A DNA stretch of 64,000 bases from an uncultured Kiloniellaceae bacterium (GCA_947493695.1 CANLSF010000001.1:1399461-1463460), one strand, 5' to 3'. Positions 6,807 to 15,144 are shown, counted from the first letter of the stretch. The notes: a model not told the origin generated them from the letters alone. Translations and numbers: made by a program.

Positions 6807-7235
6807 CTATTGCCCCTGCAGGGGCCAAGGCTCGCCACCGCGGTAGAGTTTGCAGTGCCATTCTGTGGCGAGAACGAAGAGCTGATCTCTATCTAGGCCC
6901 TGAAATTCGACGCCCTTGTAAACCACTCTACCAGCGCCTGTTACCAGCGTTCCTCCCAAGAGTTGGATGCTGCCCTGGCGGATTATGCTATCTGGAATGA
7001 AAGAATAGGCGTGATCGAAAGCAAAGACACGGTCTGGTGACTCATTCACGTTGGGCGAGGTCAGGATGCGAGGAGTTGCGGTTTCGGCGTAGCAGGAGAG
7101 CTGATAATTTGCTCTCTCTTCCTCAGGAACCGGTTCTGCCGGTAGAATACTCTGCGCCAATCCTGGTTCCGCAAGCTCTGTGGCGCACAGCAAAAGTGAC
7201 GCGACAGTGAGCGTTTGGATGAAACGTTTTGCCAT
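6807..7235 (-). CDS. Exported protein of unknown function
   Basis: A 142-residue protein with a signal peptide (core FIQTLTVASLLLCATELA, cleavage near GLAQS at about 28). The mature part has two Cys (NYQLSCYAETATP and TEWHCKLYRGG) that could form a disulfide, and strands IQLLGGTLVTGAGRVVYKG. It stands alone between the ParE toxin and the thiamine genes. No family recognised. Confidence 0.65.
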   Translation of the reverse strand: MAKRFIQTLTVASLLLCATELAEPGLAQSILPAEPVPEEERANYQLSCYAETATPRILTSPNVNESPDRVFAFDHAYSFIPDSIIRQGSIQLLGGTLVTGAGRVVYKGVEFQGLDRDQLFVLATEWHCKLYRGGEPWPLQGQ

Positions 7236-7339
7236 GCGCTTTTGCCTCGACGGGTTCAGTTGATCAGGTAATCAAGAGAGAATGCAGTCTAGCCGATTAA
7301 TGGGCGACAGCCGCTTATTTGATTTCTACGGCTCTTGCC

Positions 7340-8038
7340 CTAACCCCCAAAAGCATCCTCAAAGAACGCCGCCTCCAGTTCCGTCACCTTCTTAAAGAGC
7401 GCAACCAACCCCGCCTGCCGCTCCGCATCCAACCCTGCGCAAGCCCGGTCGGTCTCGTCCCGCAGCCATTCCACGAAGCCCACGAATTCTTCCGTCGCAT
7501 GCAGTTCGATCCACTCCCGGTATTGCGGCTGGGGCGGCTTCGCGTCGGCGACCGGTTCCGCCCAGGCCTGATAGACCCATTCGGAGCAGAGCAGGACGGT
7601 CATGGCTTCCGGGTATTGACCTGAACCCGCGTAGCCGCTGGCGCCGCCGACGATGGCTTCGGAGATAGCTTGCGTGACCGGTGAGGGTGGGGTGTTGCGC
7701 CAAGTGGTTTCGGGGACGCCGAGGCGCTCGAAGGACTTCAGGAAAAAATCGTTCTCGGCGTTGGTCAGGACCGAGAGGAAACCCGCCAACGGACGGCGGG
7801 TGGCCATGTCGGGGGCAAGTGCCACCGCGAAGCCGACCGCCTGAGCCAGGCAATCCACGTAGTGGTAGTCCTGGATCAGGTAGCGGATGAAGACCTCGTC
7901 CGGCAGGGTTCCGTCCGCGAGCTGGCGGGTGAAGCGGTGGGTGGTGGCTTCGCTCCAGAAGGGCTGTGATTCGTCGCGGAGGCGGTCGGTGAAGCCGCCA
8001 GCGGCGGGCGCTTTATTTGGCGTCACTGTGTCGTTCAT
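7340..8038 (-). CDS. tenA: TenA family thiaminase II / aminopyrimidine aminohydrolase (copy C, operon copy)
   Basis: A 232-residue intact TenA with QDYHY, LLCSEW (catalytic Cys, about 151) and VTELEAAFFEDAF (late Glu). It lies downstream of the intact thiY on the same strand and behind its TPP riboswitch, so this is the copy expected to work in HMP salvage from thiamine degradation products brought in by ThiY. Start chosen at ATG 8038; the frame extends upstream to 8101 only through an inverted repeat. The DNA from about 7347 to 8600 is duplicated almost unchanged at 4023-5279. Confidence 0.92.
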   Translation of the reverse strand: MNDTVTPNKAPAAGGFTDRLRDESQPFWSEATTHRFTRQLADGTLPDEVFIRYLIQDYHYVDCLAQAVGFAVALAPDMATRRPLAGFLSVLTNAENDFFLKSFERLGVPETTWRNTPPSPVTQAISEAIVGGASGYAGSGQYPEAMTVLLCSEWVYQAWAEPVADAKPPQPQYREWIELHATEEFVGFVEWLRDETDRACAGLDAERQAGLVALFKKVTELEAAFFEDAFGG

Positions 8039-8068
8039 GGTGCTGTTCTCAGTCTCGAATGAAGTCTC

Positions 8069-8146
8069 GGTGCCGGCCCGCTCCCCCTCCCGGCCACCCA
8101 CATGATAATTCCGATGGGTGGCCGGGAGGGGGAGCGGGCCGGTGCC
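8069..8146. repeat. Long inverted repeat, copy C
   Basis: Arms 8069-8100 and 8115-8146 (32 bases, two mismatches near the outer end) around the centre CATGATAATTCCGA. It lies between thiY and tenA, about 30 bases ahead of the tenA start, where a hairpin could act as a processing, attenuation or stabilisation element. Confidence 0.88.
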
Positions 8147-8315
8147 GGTTTCGGCGCAAGGCGAAACCTAATCAAACCCGACCAAGTGGCCGGGTGGGGG
8201 AGAGGGCCGGCATCGAATCTAGATCAAACTAACAAGGGCTGGTGCCGGTTCGGCGCATGCCGAACTTAAGCAAACTACACAGGCCGGTGCCGCAGCGGTT
8301 CAAGCCGCTCTCAAA
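8147..8315. repeat. Degenerate hairpin-bearing repeats between thiY and tenA (copy C)
   Basis: Same content as 4822-4990: several short hairpins of the type GTTTCGGC/GCGAAAC separated by AATCAAAC-like spacers. Only a handful of base differences separate the two copies. Confidence 0.6.
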
Positions 8316-9308
8316 TTACCGACTCAACTCAACCGCATAGCCTTCCACAGGCACCAGCTTCTCGATCATCTTGTGCTCCTGCAGGAAGGCGGCAAACGCC
8401 TCATAGCGGCCTTTGTCCAGCGCGGCGGGGCGCAAGGCAAAACGCGGCAGGGTGTCGCGCCAGGCGCGGCGGTTCAGTTCGTCGTCCAGCTCCTTGCGGT
8501 AGCTGATGAAATCGCCCCAGGCTTCGTCCGGGTGGTTGATCATGAAGGTCACGGCCCGCTCCATGGCGCGCAGGACTTTCGGGAAGCGCGGGTCGTCCAG
8601 GTTCTTGTTGTTGGCGACCATGATCAGCTCGTCGTAGGCGGCCACGCCCTCTTCCTCGACATAGAAGGCCCGGCCCTTGTAGCCCTCGATGTCCATCTGG
8701 TTGAGTTCGAAGTTGCGATAGGCGCCGATCACCGCGTCGACCTGGCCGGAGAGGATCGCCGGGCTGAGCGAGAAGTTCACGTTGATCAGCTCAATGTCGT
8801 CTGTGGTCAGGCCGTGACGTCCCAGCATGGCGGTCAGCATGGCGTCCTCGAAGCCGCCGACGGAAAAGCCGACCTTCTTGCCCTTCAGATCCGCGATGGA
8901 TTTGATCGGGCCGTCGTCCAGCACCAGCAGCGTGTTCAGCGGCGTGGCGACCAGGGTGCCGATGCGGGTCAGGGGCAGACCGGCCTCGACCTGCAGATGC
9001 AGCTGCGGCTGGTAGGAAATCGCCAGATCGCCCCGGCCGGCGGCGACCAGCTTGGGTGGATCGTTGGGATCCGCGGGCTCGATCAGCTCGACCTCCAGGC
9101 CTTCCTCCGTGAAGTAGCCGCGCTGCTGCGCCACCACCAGCGGCCCGTGGTCCGGGTTCAGGAACCAATCCAGCAGGATGGTGGTTTTCTCCGCCGCGCG
9201 AGCGGGGCCCGCCGTGAGCACAAAGGATGACAGTACTGCGAGCGCGAGGGCGGCGAGCGCCGGGCGGAGTGCGCCCAGGGGCGACTTGAATGAAAGATTG
9301 AACAACAT
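8316..9308 (-). CDS. thiY: ThiY: formylaminopyrimidine (HMP precursor) ABC transporter substrate-binding protein
   Basis: A 330-residue periplasmic binding protein of the NMT1/THI5-like family. Signal peptide about 1-39 (cleavage after ARA-A). The mature protein starts with TTILLDWFLNPDHGPLVVA, matching the pyrimidine-binding strand of ThiY, with the hinge region VGFSVGGFEDAML. In the salvage route ThiXYZ imports formylaminopyrimidine for deformylation and TenA hydrolysis. The gene has a strong AAGGAGG before its ATG, is preceded by a TPP riboswitch and followed by tenA. The ThiX permease and ThiZ ATPase are not adjacent, so they must be elsewhere or replaced. Confidence 0.92.
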   Translation of the reverse strand: MLFNLSFKSPLGALRPALAALALAVLSSFVLTAGPARAAEKTTILLDWFLNPDHGPLVVAQQRGYFTEEGLEVELIEPADPNDPPKLVAAGRGDLAISYQPQLHLQVEAGLPLTRIGTLVATPLNTLLVLDDGPIKSIADLKGKKVGFSVGGFEDAMLTAMLGRHGLTTDDIELINVNFSLSPAILSGQVDAVIGAYRNFELNQMDIEGYKGRAFYVEEEGVAAYDELIMVANNKNLDDPRFPKVLRAMERAVTFMINHPDEAWGDFISYRKELDDELNRRAWRDTLPRFALRPAALDKGRYEAFAAFLQEHKMIEKLVPVEGYAVELSR

Positions 9309-9333
9309 GGCGGACCTCCTTAATCCGATATTC

Positions 9334-9382
9334 GTCTCGCCTGCGAGACTCAGATGATCAGCGCCTTTCCACGCGAAAAGGC
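9334..9382 (-). promoter_or_regulatory. Possible riboswitch expression platform hairpins
   Basis: Between the TPP aptamer and thiY lie two small inverted repeats: GCCTTT/AAAGGC (9363-9382) and GTCTCG-CAGG-CGAGAC (9334-9349). The latter ends about 15 bases from the AAGGAGG of thiY. They may couple ligand binding to translation. Neither has a T-run, so an attenuator is less likely. Inference from layout. Confidence 0.35.
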
Positions 9383-9448
9383 ACCAGGAGATCCGGGAGT
9401 GAGTAGCGGAGGGTCTTTGCGGAGAGCCCTCGTAAAGTGAGGACCGGT

Positions 9449-9549
9449 TTCCTTCCCTGCGCCGGCATTACCCGGATCAGGTTCGAAGGGTCACTGGACG
9501 GTCGAAAAACCCCGCTCAGTATCTCAGCCCGTAAAGGCCCCCCTAGGAA
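9449..9549 (-). ncRNA. TPP (THI-box) riboswitch
   Basis: On the minus strand the conserved blocks appear in order: GGGGGGCC then GGGCTGAGAT, then GACCCTTCGAACCTGATC, then CGGGTAATGCCGGCGCAGGG followed by AAGG. CTGAGA and the ACCTGATC/GGTAATGCC core are diagnostic of the thiamine pyrophosphate aptamer. It controls the leftward thiY-tenA operon, shutting it when TPP is plentiful. The duplicated copy A lacks this element. Confidence 0.95.
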
Positions 9550-9557
9550 CGCCTGCG

Positions 9558-9586
9558 ATCATCAGCCGCGGAAGGCCCTGCGTCAA
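9558..9586 (-). promoter_or_regulatory. Probable sigma-70 promoter of the thiY-tenA operon
   Basis: On the minus strand TTGACG (9586-9581) and GATGAT (9563-9558) are separated by 17 bases, placing the transcription start a few bases before the first conserved helix of the TPP aptamer. The -10 is imperfect. Confidence 0.55.
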
Positions 9587-9640
9587 GCTTACGCTTTTTA
9601 TCCGAGTTCGGTGCCGGCCTCGTTAGTTTGATCCAGCTTC

Positions 9641-9718
9641 GGTGCCGGCCCGCTCCCCCTCCCGGCCACCCACATGATAATTCCGATGGGTGGCCGGGAG
9701 GGGGAGCGGGCTGGTGCC
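9641..9718. repeat. Long inverted repeat, copy D
   Basis: Arms 9641-9672 and 9687-9718 (32 bases) around CATGATAATTCCGA, the third copy of the element at 4744-4821 and 8069-8146. This one lies upstream of the thi promoter and is followed by tandem 52-bp repeats. Confidence 0.88.
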
Positions 9719-9895
9719 GGTTTCGGCGCTAGTCGAAACTTAGTCAAACTATACGGAGCGGGCTGGTGCCGGTTTCGGCGTAAGCTGAAACTTAATCAAA
9801 CTATATGGAGAGGGCCGGTGCCGGTTTCGGCGTAAGCCGAAACTAAATCAAACTATACGGAGTGGGCTTGTGCCGGTTCGACGTCAGTCGATCAC
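9703..9895 (+). repeat. Tandem 52-bp repeats with internal hairpins
   Basis: Units 9703-9754, 9755-9806 and 9807-9858 are each 52 bases and share GGAGCGGGCTGGTGCCGG, a hairpin GTTTCGGC-GTAA-GCCGAAAC and TTAATCAAACTATA. A fourth, partial and diverged unit runs from 9859 to about 9895. Differences between units are few, and one arm of the hairpin often has a compensating or single mismatch. No coding capacity is evident. Confidence 0.85.
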
Positions 9896-10203
9896 ATGCT
9901 CGAGGGCGTGGGAGAGAGATTGGCAATTTTCAAGAGGCATTTTTTCGCGAATTGTTGCAGATTCTTTGCTGCGATTGCTTTCACGGGGGCACCGGCCTGT
10001 GTTAGACAGGCGCGCTATGTGAGATTCCTGTGTCGAAGTCTTTGACTCTGCCCGGATAAACCCAGTGCGGGGGCTGCGCGGCAAAGCGCAATGCTTTGAG
10101 GGCGCGGAGGCGGAACAGGAATATGTTGGGTTCAATGGGTTGAGGGGCCGGGGCCGTGCTTTTAAAACACGGCAGCACGCGCGGGGTCTTCAGGAATTAG
10201 GTC
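9896..10203. other. Gene-free region upstream of accA
   Basis: No convincing gene. It holds small hairpins (GCCTGT-GTTAG-ACAGGC near 9999-10014 and CCGTG-CTTTTAAAA-CACGG near 10154-10172). The accA promoter must lie here. A leftward reading frame of 83 codons is Ser/Arg/Pro-rich and looks spurious. Confidence 0.4.
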
Positions 10204-11160
10204 ATGCATAACTTTTTGGATTTTGAAAAGCCGATAGCCGAACTCGAAGGTAAGATCGAGGAGCTGCGGCACATCTCGGACAGCGGCGACATGAACATCG
10301 CCGATGAAGTTTCCAAGCTTCAGGAAAAATCCGACCGTCTGCTGCGGCAGAGCTATGCCCGCCTGACGCCCTGGCAGAAAAGCCAGGTTGCGCGTCATCC
10401 CGACCGCCCGCATTTCCGCGACTACGCCGAACATCTGATTGAAGACTTTACCCCGCTGGCCGGTGATCGCGCCTTTGCCGAGGACTGCGCCATTGTCGGC
10501 GGTATCGGTCGTTTCCGGGGCCATTCGGTCATGCTGATCGGTCAGGAAAAGGGCTCCGACACCAATGCCCGGGTCAAGCACAACTTTGGCATGGCCCGGC
10601 CCGAGGGCTACCGCAAGGCCCAGCGCCTGATGGAGATGGCGGACCGTTTCGGCCTGCCGCTGGTCACTCTGGTCGACACCGCGGGTGCCTATCCGGGGAT
10701 CGGCGCTGAGGAACGCGGACAGTCCCAGGCCATCGCGCGCAGTATCGAGGTCTGCCTGGGCCTGAAGGTGCCGGTGATCTCCGTGATCATCGGCGAGGGT
10801 GGTTCCGGCGGCGCCATTGCGCTGGCCTCGGCCAACACGGTCATCATGCTCGAACACTCGATCTATTCGGTGATCTCGCCCGAAGGCTGCGCCTCGATCC
10901 TCTGGCGCAGCGGCGATCAGGCCAAAGAGGCCGCCGAAGCCCTGAAGCTCACGGCTCAGGATCTCAAGGCCCTTGGTGTCATTGACGAGATTGTGCCTGA
11001 ACCGCTCGGCGGGGCGCACCGGGGCGCTGAAGCCACCATGACCGCCGTCGGCAATACGATTGAGCGTGCGATTGACGACCTGCGCCGCTCGGACGGGCCG
11101 GTCCTGAAGCAGCAGCGCCGCGATAAGTTCCTCGGCATGGGACAAAAAGGTCTGTCCTGA
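10204..11160 (+). CDS. accA: Acetyl-CoA carboxylase carboxyltransferase subunit alpha
   Basis: A 318-residue protein, the usual AccA length. Motifs include [17 protein letters not shown] (about 157-173) and the oxyanion-loop [11 protein letters not shown] (197-207). AccA pairs with AccD to transfer CO2 from carboxybiotin to acetyl-CoA, giving malonyl-CoA for fatty acid synthesis. It starts at ATG 10204 and stands alone; accBCD are not in the window. Confidence 0.97.
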   Translation: MHNFLDFEKPIAELEGKIEELRHISDSGDMNIADEVSKLQEKSDRLLRQSYARLTPWQKSQVARHPDRPHFRDYAEHLIEDFTPLAGDRAFAEDCAIVGGIGRFRGHSVMLIGQEKGSDTNARVKHNFGMARPEGYRKAQRLMEMADRFGLPLVTLVDTAGAYPGIGAEERGQSQAIARSIEVCLGLKVPVISVIIGEGGSGGAIALASANTVIMLEHSIYSVISPEGCASILWRSGDQAKEAAEALKLTAQDLKALGVIDEIVPEPLGGAHRGAEATMTAVGNTIERAIDDLRRSDGPVLKQQRRDKFLGMGQKGLS

Positions 11161-11275
11161 GCCCCGCGGTGATCTGAACCCGGTTTCTCTTCTCGTAGAC
11201 CTGATGAGGCCCTGCCGTCTTCGGCGCAGGGACAGGCCATGTGCAGGCCCGGCTCACGGCATTTCTGCGTCACTA

Positions 11276-12370
11276 TCAGCCGGTGCGGCGTAAGCGCTGC
11301 TGACTGGCCATTGATGTGGGAGAGTTCGGGAAGATAGTCGCCAGCCCGGTCTCCGGCAGCGCGCCGATGTCGCAGCCCTCGAAATTCGCGCCGGTGATCA
11401 CGGCGGTGCTGAGATCGGCACCGCGCAGGTCACTGCCGCTGAGATCCGCATTGCGCAGATTGGCATGCTCGAAGCTGCAGGCTGCCAGCACCATGTCGGA
11501 AAAGCGCACATCACTTAGGTTGGCATAGTCGAAGGAAACGGTTGCCAGATTATGACCTCTCAGGTCGTGGCCCGCGAGGTTCTGCTCGTCGAAGGAGGCC
11601 CGTTCGCCCTCTTTGCCGCCCGATCCCACCCAGATCTCGTGCCAGCGGATAATGGCTTCCAGATCCTGCCGGCTGGTGGGCACCATCGGCGCGGCTGCGG
11701 CCAGGACCAGGGCGCTGTCGCCCAGGGTGACGTTTTCGAACGAGGCCGAGCGGAAATCCGCGTCCTGCACCAGGGCCTGCGAGACATCCAGATTGCGGAT
11801 CTGCGCGCCGTGAAACCGGGAACCGGTCAGGTCTGCGCCTTTCAGGTTCACACCATCGATCCGGGCGCTGGAGAAGTTTACGTTGCGCAAGGAGGCATCT
11901 TCGAAGTCCGCGTCGATCAGATCGGCCTCACGGAATGAGGTCTCGATCTCCCGATAAACCGCGGTGCCGTCGCGCTCCTGCCCGTGGATAAGCGTGCCCT
12001 TGCGGATGTCCGCACGGCTGAGGCGGGTGCCGTGCAGGGTGGCGTTGTCGAAAATGGCTGCCTGCAGATTGGCGATCTCGAAATTGGTCTTGGTCAGATC
12101 GGTGCTTTCAAAGCTGGATCCGAACAGCACGGTCCGGCTGAAATCGGCATTGCGCAGGCTGGCGCTGGAAAAGTCGCAGGCAATGAAGTGTGCACCTGCG
12201 AAGCAGGCCGAGGAGAGATCCAGATGCGCGAGATCACACTTTTTCAGGATCACCCGGCGGGCGGCCTTGCGGCCCCGGGCAAAGCCGCGCTGCACCACCA
12301 TCAGCTTTTCCAGGGCTTCCGTGGTGATCCGGCGGTCGACGATGACGATGTTGTTGCTCTCTGTGAGCAT
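11276..12370 (-). CDS. Pentapeptide repeat protein
   Basis: A 364-residue protein with two blocks of A(D/N)LXX repeats. Block one is about residues 45-225 (for example CDLAHLDLSSACFAGAHF, then NADFSRTVLFGSSF and later ADLTGSRFHGAQI). Block two is about 268-340 (AGHDLRGHNLATVSF to DLRGADLSTAVITGANF). They should form a right-handed quadrilateral beta-helix. A linker at 228-265 (PMVPTSRQDLEAIIRWHEIW) is not repeat-like and resembles a structural insert. No enzyme domain or export signal. The role is unknown; some family members bind gyrase, many do not. Confidence 0.85.
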   Translation of the reverse strand: MLTESNNIVIVDRRITTEALEKLMVVQRGFARGRKAARRVILKKCDLAHLDLSSACFAGAHFIACDFSSASLRNADFSRTVLFGSSFESTDLTKTNFEIANLQAAIFDNATLHGTRLSRADIRKGTLIHGQERDGTAVYREIETSFREADLIDADFEDASLRNVNFSSARIDGVNLKGADLTGSRFHGAQIRNLDVSQALVQDADFRSASFENVTLGDSALVLAAAAPMVPTSRQDLEAIIRWHEIWVGSGGKEGERASFDEQNLAGHDLRGHNLATVSFDYANLSDVRFSDMVLAACSFEHANLRNADLSGSDLRGADLSTAVITGANFEGCDIGALPETGLATIFPNSPTSMASQQRLRRTG

Positions 12371-12853
12371 GCCGTCTCCACGGAGGTTACTGAACTGTCC
12401 TTATCAGGGCGTTCCGTCGGCCCTTGGCGTGGGCCGGCGGCGAGAAAGGCGCAGATGCGTGCTGAGGCCAACCAATCGGTGGCTCCAACCTGGAAGTATC
12501 GACCCTAAGTGTTTGTAAAACGTTGAGTATGATTACAATTGTACAGGTTTTGACGATTGCGGCAGCGCTTGCGGGGCAGGCGGGCCGCTTCAGGACAGCC
12601 GTGGCGGGCCATTTCCGCGTTGAGCAGCCTCTTTCCGCAGCGGACACTGGTCTGATTCGGACAAAATTGCCCGGATTTTAGACAAAACACCTGCGCCCCC
12701 TTCAGTTCCCCGGCCAACTATGACGTTATCGCCACCAGATATTTCAGACAGGCGGGAGCCGCGGTATACTTCTTTGGTTGCCGGTAGGCCTCAATCGATA
12801 TGGACTATGCCTGCTGGACCGGGGCAACTAAGAGTGGAGGCGAGACAAGAAGA
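12371..12853. other. Gene-free divergent region between pentapeptide-repeat and PEP-CTERM genes
   Basis: About 480 bases with no supported gene. It must carry promoters for both divergent neighbours. The 10-bp perfect palindrome TACAATTGTA at 12534-12543 is the only obvious symmetric site. Confidence 0.35.
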
Positions 12854-13507
12854 ATGAAAAAAATGAGATCACTTGCAGCGGGGCTGGCACTGGCCCTTGG
12901 AATGACCGGCTTGAGCCTGGGCAGCGCACAGGCTGCGCCCGTAATCTACACTGACTTTTTGAACTTGGTTACCACCGCAGGACCGGCAGCGATTACGTCC
13001 GAGAATTTTGACAGTGACATTGCAGACGGCACTTCAATCACTTTCGACAACGGCGTGGTTTCGACCTTGGCCGGTGGCCGGCCGAGCTTCGGTCGAAACA
13101 CTGTTTCAGGTCTCTTCCTGGCAGAACTGAGCAGCGATGCCAATGGGGGCGCATTGAACCTGATTTGGACTTTGCCTGAGCCCGTGATCGGGATTGGCCT
13201 GGGGTTTACTTTTTTAGGCCCGCTTCAATTGACCATCCCCGAATTGGACCTTGTCGTTGATATCATTGATACCCTGGGAGATAACGTCGGGTTCTTGGGA
13301 GTGATCGACAGCACCATGGCCTTTTCCCAGATCCAGTTCAGCGTCCTACCCGACAATATCCAGGGCTTCATGGCCGTGAATAGCTTGCTTTTAGTGGAGC
13401 CACCGTCTGTGACGGCGGTTCCGGAACCGGCTACGCTGGTGCTCTTCGGTCTCGGCCTGGCGGGTTTCGCCCTCGCGCGGCGGCGTAAAGGATCTGCAGG
13501 ACCCTGA
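12854..13507 (+). CDS. Exported protein with PEP-CTERM sorting signal
   Basis: About 217 residues. An N-terminal signal peptide (MRSLAAGLALALGMTGLSLG, then SAQAAP) is followed by a beta-rich domain of unknown function. The C-terminus is a full PEP-CTERM tripartite signal: VPEPATL, hydrophobic helix VLFGLGLAGFALA, then RRRK. Such tails are recognised and cleaved by exosortase for surface or matrix delivery. I start at ATG 12854 behind GGAGG at 12836; an in-frame ATG at 12800 would delay the signal peptide. No exosortase or exopolysaccharide gene is in this window. Confidence 0.88.
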   Translation: MKKMRSLAAGLALALGMTGLSLGSAQAAPVIYTDFLNLVTTAGPAAITSENFDSDIADGTSITFDNGVVSTLAGGRPSFGRNTVSGLFLAELSSDANGGALNLIWTLPEPVIGIGLGFTFLGPLQLTIPELDLVVDIIDTLGDNVGFLGVIDSTMAFSQIQFSVLPDNIQGFMAVNSLLLVEPPSVTAVPEPATLVLFGLGLAGFALARRRKGSAGP

Positions 13508-13548
13508 TTGTCAGCCGGGCAGGGCAGCAGGCGGGGGAAGCCCGTCTA

Positions 13549-14052
13549 TCACCTTAAGCGGCGCGAGGAACTCACGTTGAGGCCGGCGATCAGATCCAGG
13601 CTGGTGCCGTCCTTTGTAAAGGGCAGGCACAGCCCCTCGACGTCGAGAAAGGGTTTGTCCCGCGCCGCGCTCATGGGCCAGTAGGCATAGGCGGGCGCCT
13701 GACTGTCCCGGCAGGCGTCAAAGATCAGCCGGTTGCGGTCGCGCACCGCCGGATCGAGTTCCGAGATCTTCCGGCCGGTCAGCTCGCCGTATACATCCAC
13801 CAGCTTGCTGCCGAAAAACCGGATGTGATAGTCGTCGTCGAGCACATCGTACAGGGCCAGAGACGACCAGAAGCGAATGGCGTTTTCGGGCAGGAAGTCA
13901 CTGCGCAGCGGATAGGGCCGGTCGCCTTTGAGCTCTTCCCAATGGGTCAGGGCTTCGCCAAGCAGCGGCGAGATAAACTGCGCCTCATCGGATGAAACGG
14001 GTCCAAAAACTCTCTCATCCAGGGCGTATTGTGGCAGGCTCAGCATAGGCAC
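13549..14052 (-). CDS. PAS_5 (MmoS-like) domain protein
   Basis: A 167-residue single-domain protein of the alphaproteobacterial PAS_5 type: FWSSLALYDVLDDDYHIRFFGSKLVDVYGELTGRKISELD (about 69-109) is the signature, after a WEELKG...PLRSDFLPE lead. There is no output domain. These proteins are common orphan proteins of unknown ligand and role in this class. Confidence 0.75.
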   Translation of the reverse strand: MPMLSLPQYALDERVFGPVSSDEAQFISPLLGEALTHWEELKGDRPYPLRSDFLPENAIRFWSSLALYDVLDDDYHIRFFGSKLVDVYGELTGRKISELDPAVRDRNRLIFDACRDSQAPAYAYWPMSAARDKPFLDVEGLCLPFTKDGTSLDLIAGLNVSSSRRLR

Positions 14053-14221
14053 CCGTATCGTCAGCGGCCGGGGACCAGCGATATTTGCTCGCCCGGCGTA
14101 AAGTCAACTTCATAGATACACCTACTATTGCAAAGAAAGCTCTAACGGGGCCGCAGTTCTTGAGCTTTCCTGCCGGGTCGTGAGCAGAAAGCCGCGTTAA
14201 ATCATAGCTATAGGCTGAGAC

Positions 14222-14617
14222 TTAAAGATCGCGCGAACCTACCGGCGGCCCTGCCGGACAGTCGATAAAGTAGCCCCAGCCGCCGTTTCCAAGCTTTTTG
14301 GCGACTTCCGTCGAGCGGCCCTCCGCGAGCAGGTTTCCGTCTGCGTCCAGAAACTGCCAATTCGCCTGCAACAAGGCCGTATCGCCGTTGATCACTTCAC
14401 TTGTCACGGTCGAGATCAGGGTGGGGCGCAGGGCGACGAAGTCAGCGAAAACCGCGCGTGCGCCTGTGTGACCGCACTTTGGCGGCTCGCTCGGTGGAAA
14501 GAAGATCTGACACTCGGGGTGGAAGAAAGCGACAATGCCCTCAAGGTCACCGGCTTTCAGGCAGGCGGCGACACAGGTGGCGATATCGCGGGGATGTTCG
14601 GCAATTCTGGGTGGCAT
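14222..14617 (-). CDS. NTF2-like / SnoaL-fold protein (second of a pair)
   Basis: About 131 residues in the SnoaL/NTF2-like fold: helix ATCVAACLKAGDLEGIVAFFHPECQIFFPP, then strands ISTVTSEVINGDTALLQANWQFLDADG. The fold covers isomerases, hydrolases and binding proteins, so the activity cannot be named. It follows the related gene 14642-15022 on the same strand with a short gap. I prefer ATG 14617 over an in-frame TTG at 14632. Confidence 0.75.
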   Translation of the reverse strand: MPPRIAEHPRDIATCVAACLKAGDLEGIVAFFHPECQIFFPPSEPPKCGHTGARAVFADFVALRPTLISTVTSEVINGDTALLQANWQFLDADGNLLAEGRSTEVAKKLGNGGWGYFIDCPAGPPVGSRDL

Positions 14618-14641
14618 GACGGGGTCTTTCAATAGGAAAAA

Positions 14642-15022
14642 TCAGGCGTTGTTGTCCATATCCAGGATCATTTTCCAGGACCCGTCCGGATGACGACGGT
14701 AATTGAGGCCGAGCCGCCCTGAGCCGCCACTGGTTTCGCCGCTTTCTTTATTGGTCATCTCCACCTCGAAATGCCCTATTAGCACGGCGAAATTGCCGTA
14801 AACCGCCAGATGTTCGATCTCAAAGCCCGATTTGAAGGTCGCGGCGGCGATTCGCGGCGCATATTTCTTGCGAATGGCGTCGATACCGATGGTGGTGGGC
14901 GTGCTCTCGTTGGCGACCACGACCTCCGGGTCGCAGGTGTCGAGCATGCCCTGCAGGTCTCCGTTGTCGAGGCTGGTCAACCACTGGTCTAACACGGCTT
15001 TGATGGCGTCTTTGTCGTTCAT
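14642..15022 (-). CDS. NTF2-like / SnoaL-fold protein (first of a pair)
   Basis: A 126-residue NTF2-like protein: AIKAVLDQWLTSLDNGDLQGMLDTCDPEV, then TTIGIDAIRKKYAPRIA, then FEIEHLAVYGNFAVLIGHFEV and a C-terminal strand GSWKMILDMDNN. It resembles the YybH/SgcJ branch. It is divergent from a LysR regulator and in an operon with a second NTF2-like gene, a layout that suggests control by that regulator in response to a small molecule. Confidence 0.8.
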   Translation of the reverse strand: MNDKDAIKAVLDQWLTSLDNGDLQGMLDTCDPEVVVANESTPTTIGIDAIRKKYAPRIAAATFKSGFEIEHLAVYGNFAVLIGHFEVEMTNKESGETSGGSGRLGLNYRRHPDGSWKMILDMDNNA

Positions 15023-15144
15023 GATGTTGGCCTTTTGAGTGAGGACGATGTCGATTTGCAGATTTGGCTTCCCTTTCTATCTACGCTTTCCTATCGTTAT
15101 AAAAACCCGTTTTATATCGAATGCATTGATCGGATTTCAGAACA

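Noticed and set aside
8373..9230. Long plus-strand frame of 285 codons
   Set aside because: It is antisense to thiY and mirrors its codon bias (His/Val/Gln-rich shadow).
9703..9895. Tandem 52-bp repeats as a CRISPR array
   Set aside because: Units follow each other directly with no unique spacers, and no cas genes are present.
9884..10135. Leftward 83-codon frame upstream of accA
   Set aside because: Composition is Ser/Arg/Pro-rich as expected of a chance frame in repeats and GC-rich DNA, with no ribosome binding site.
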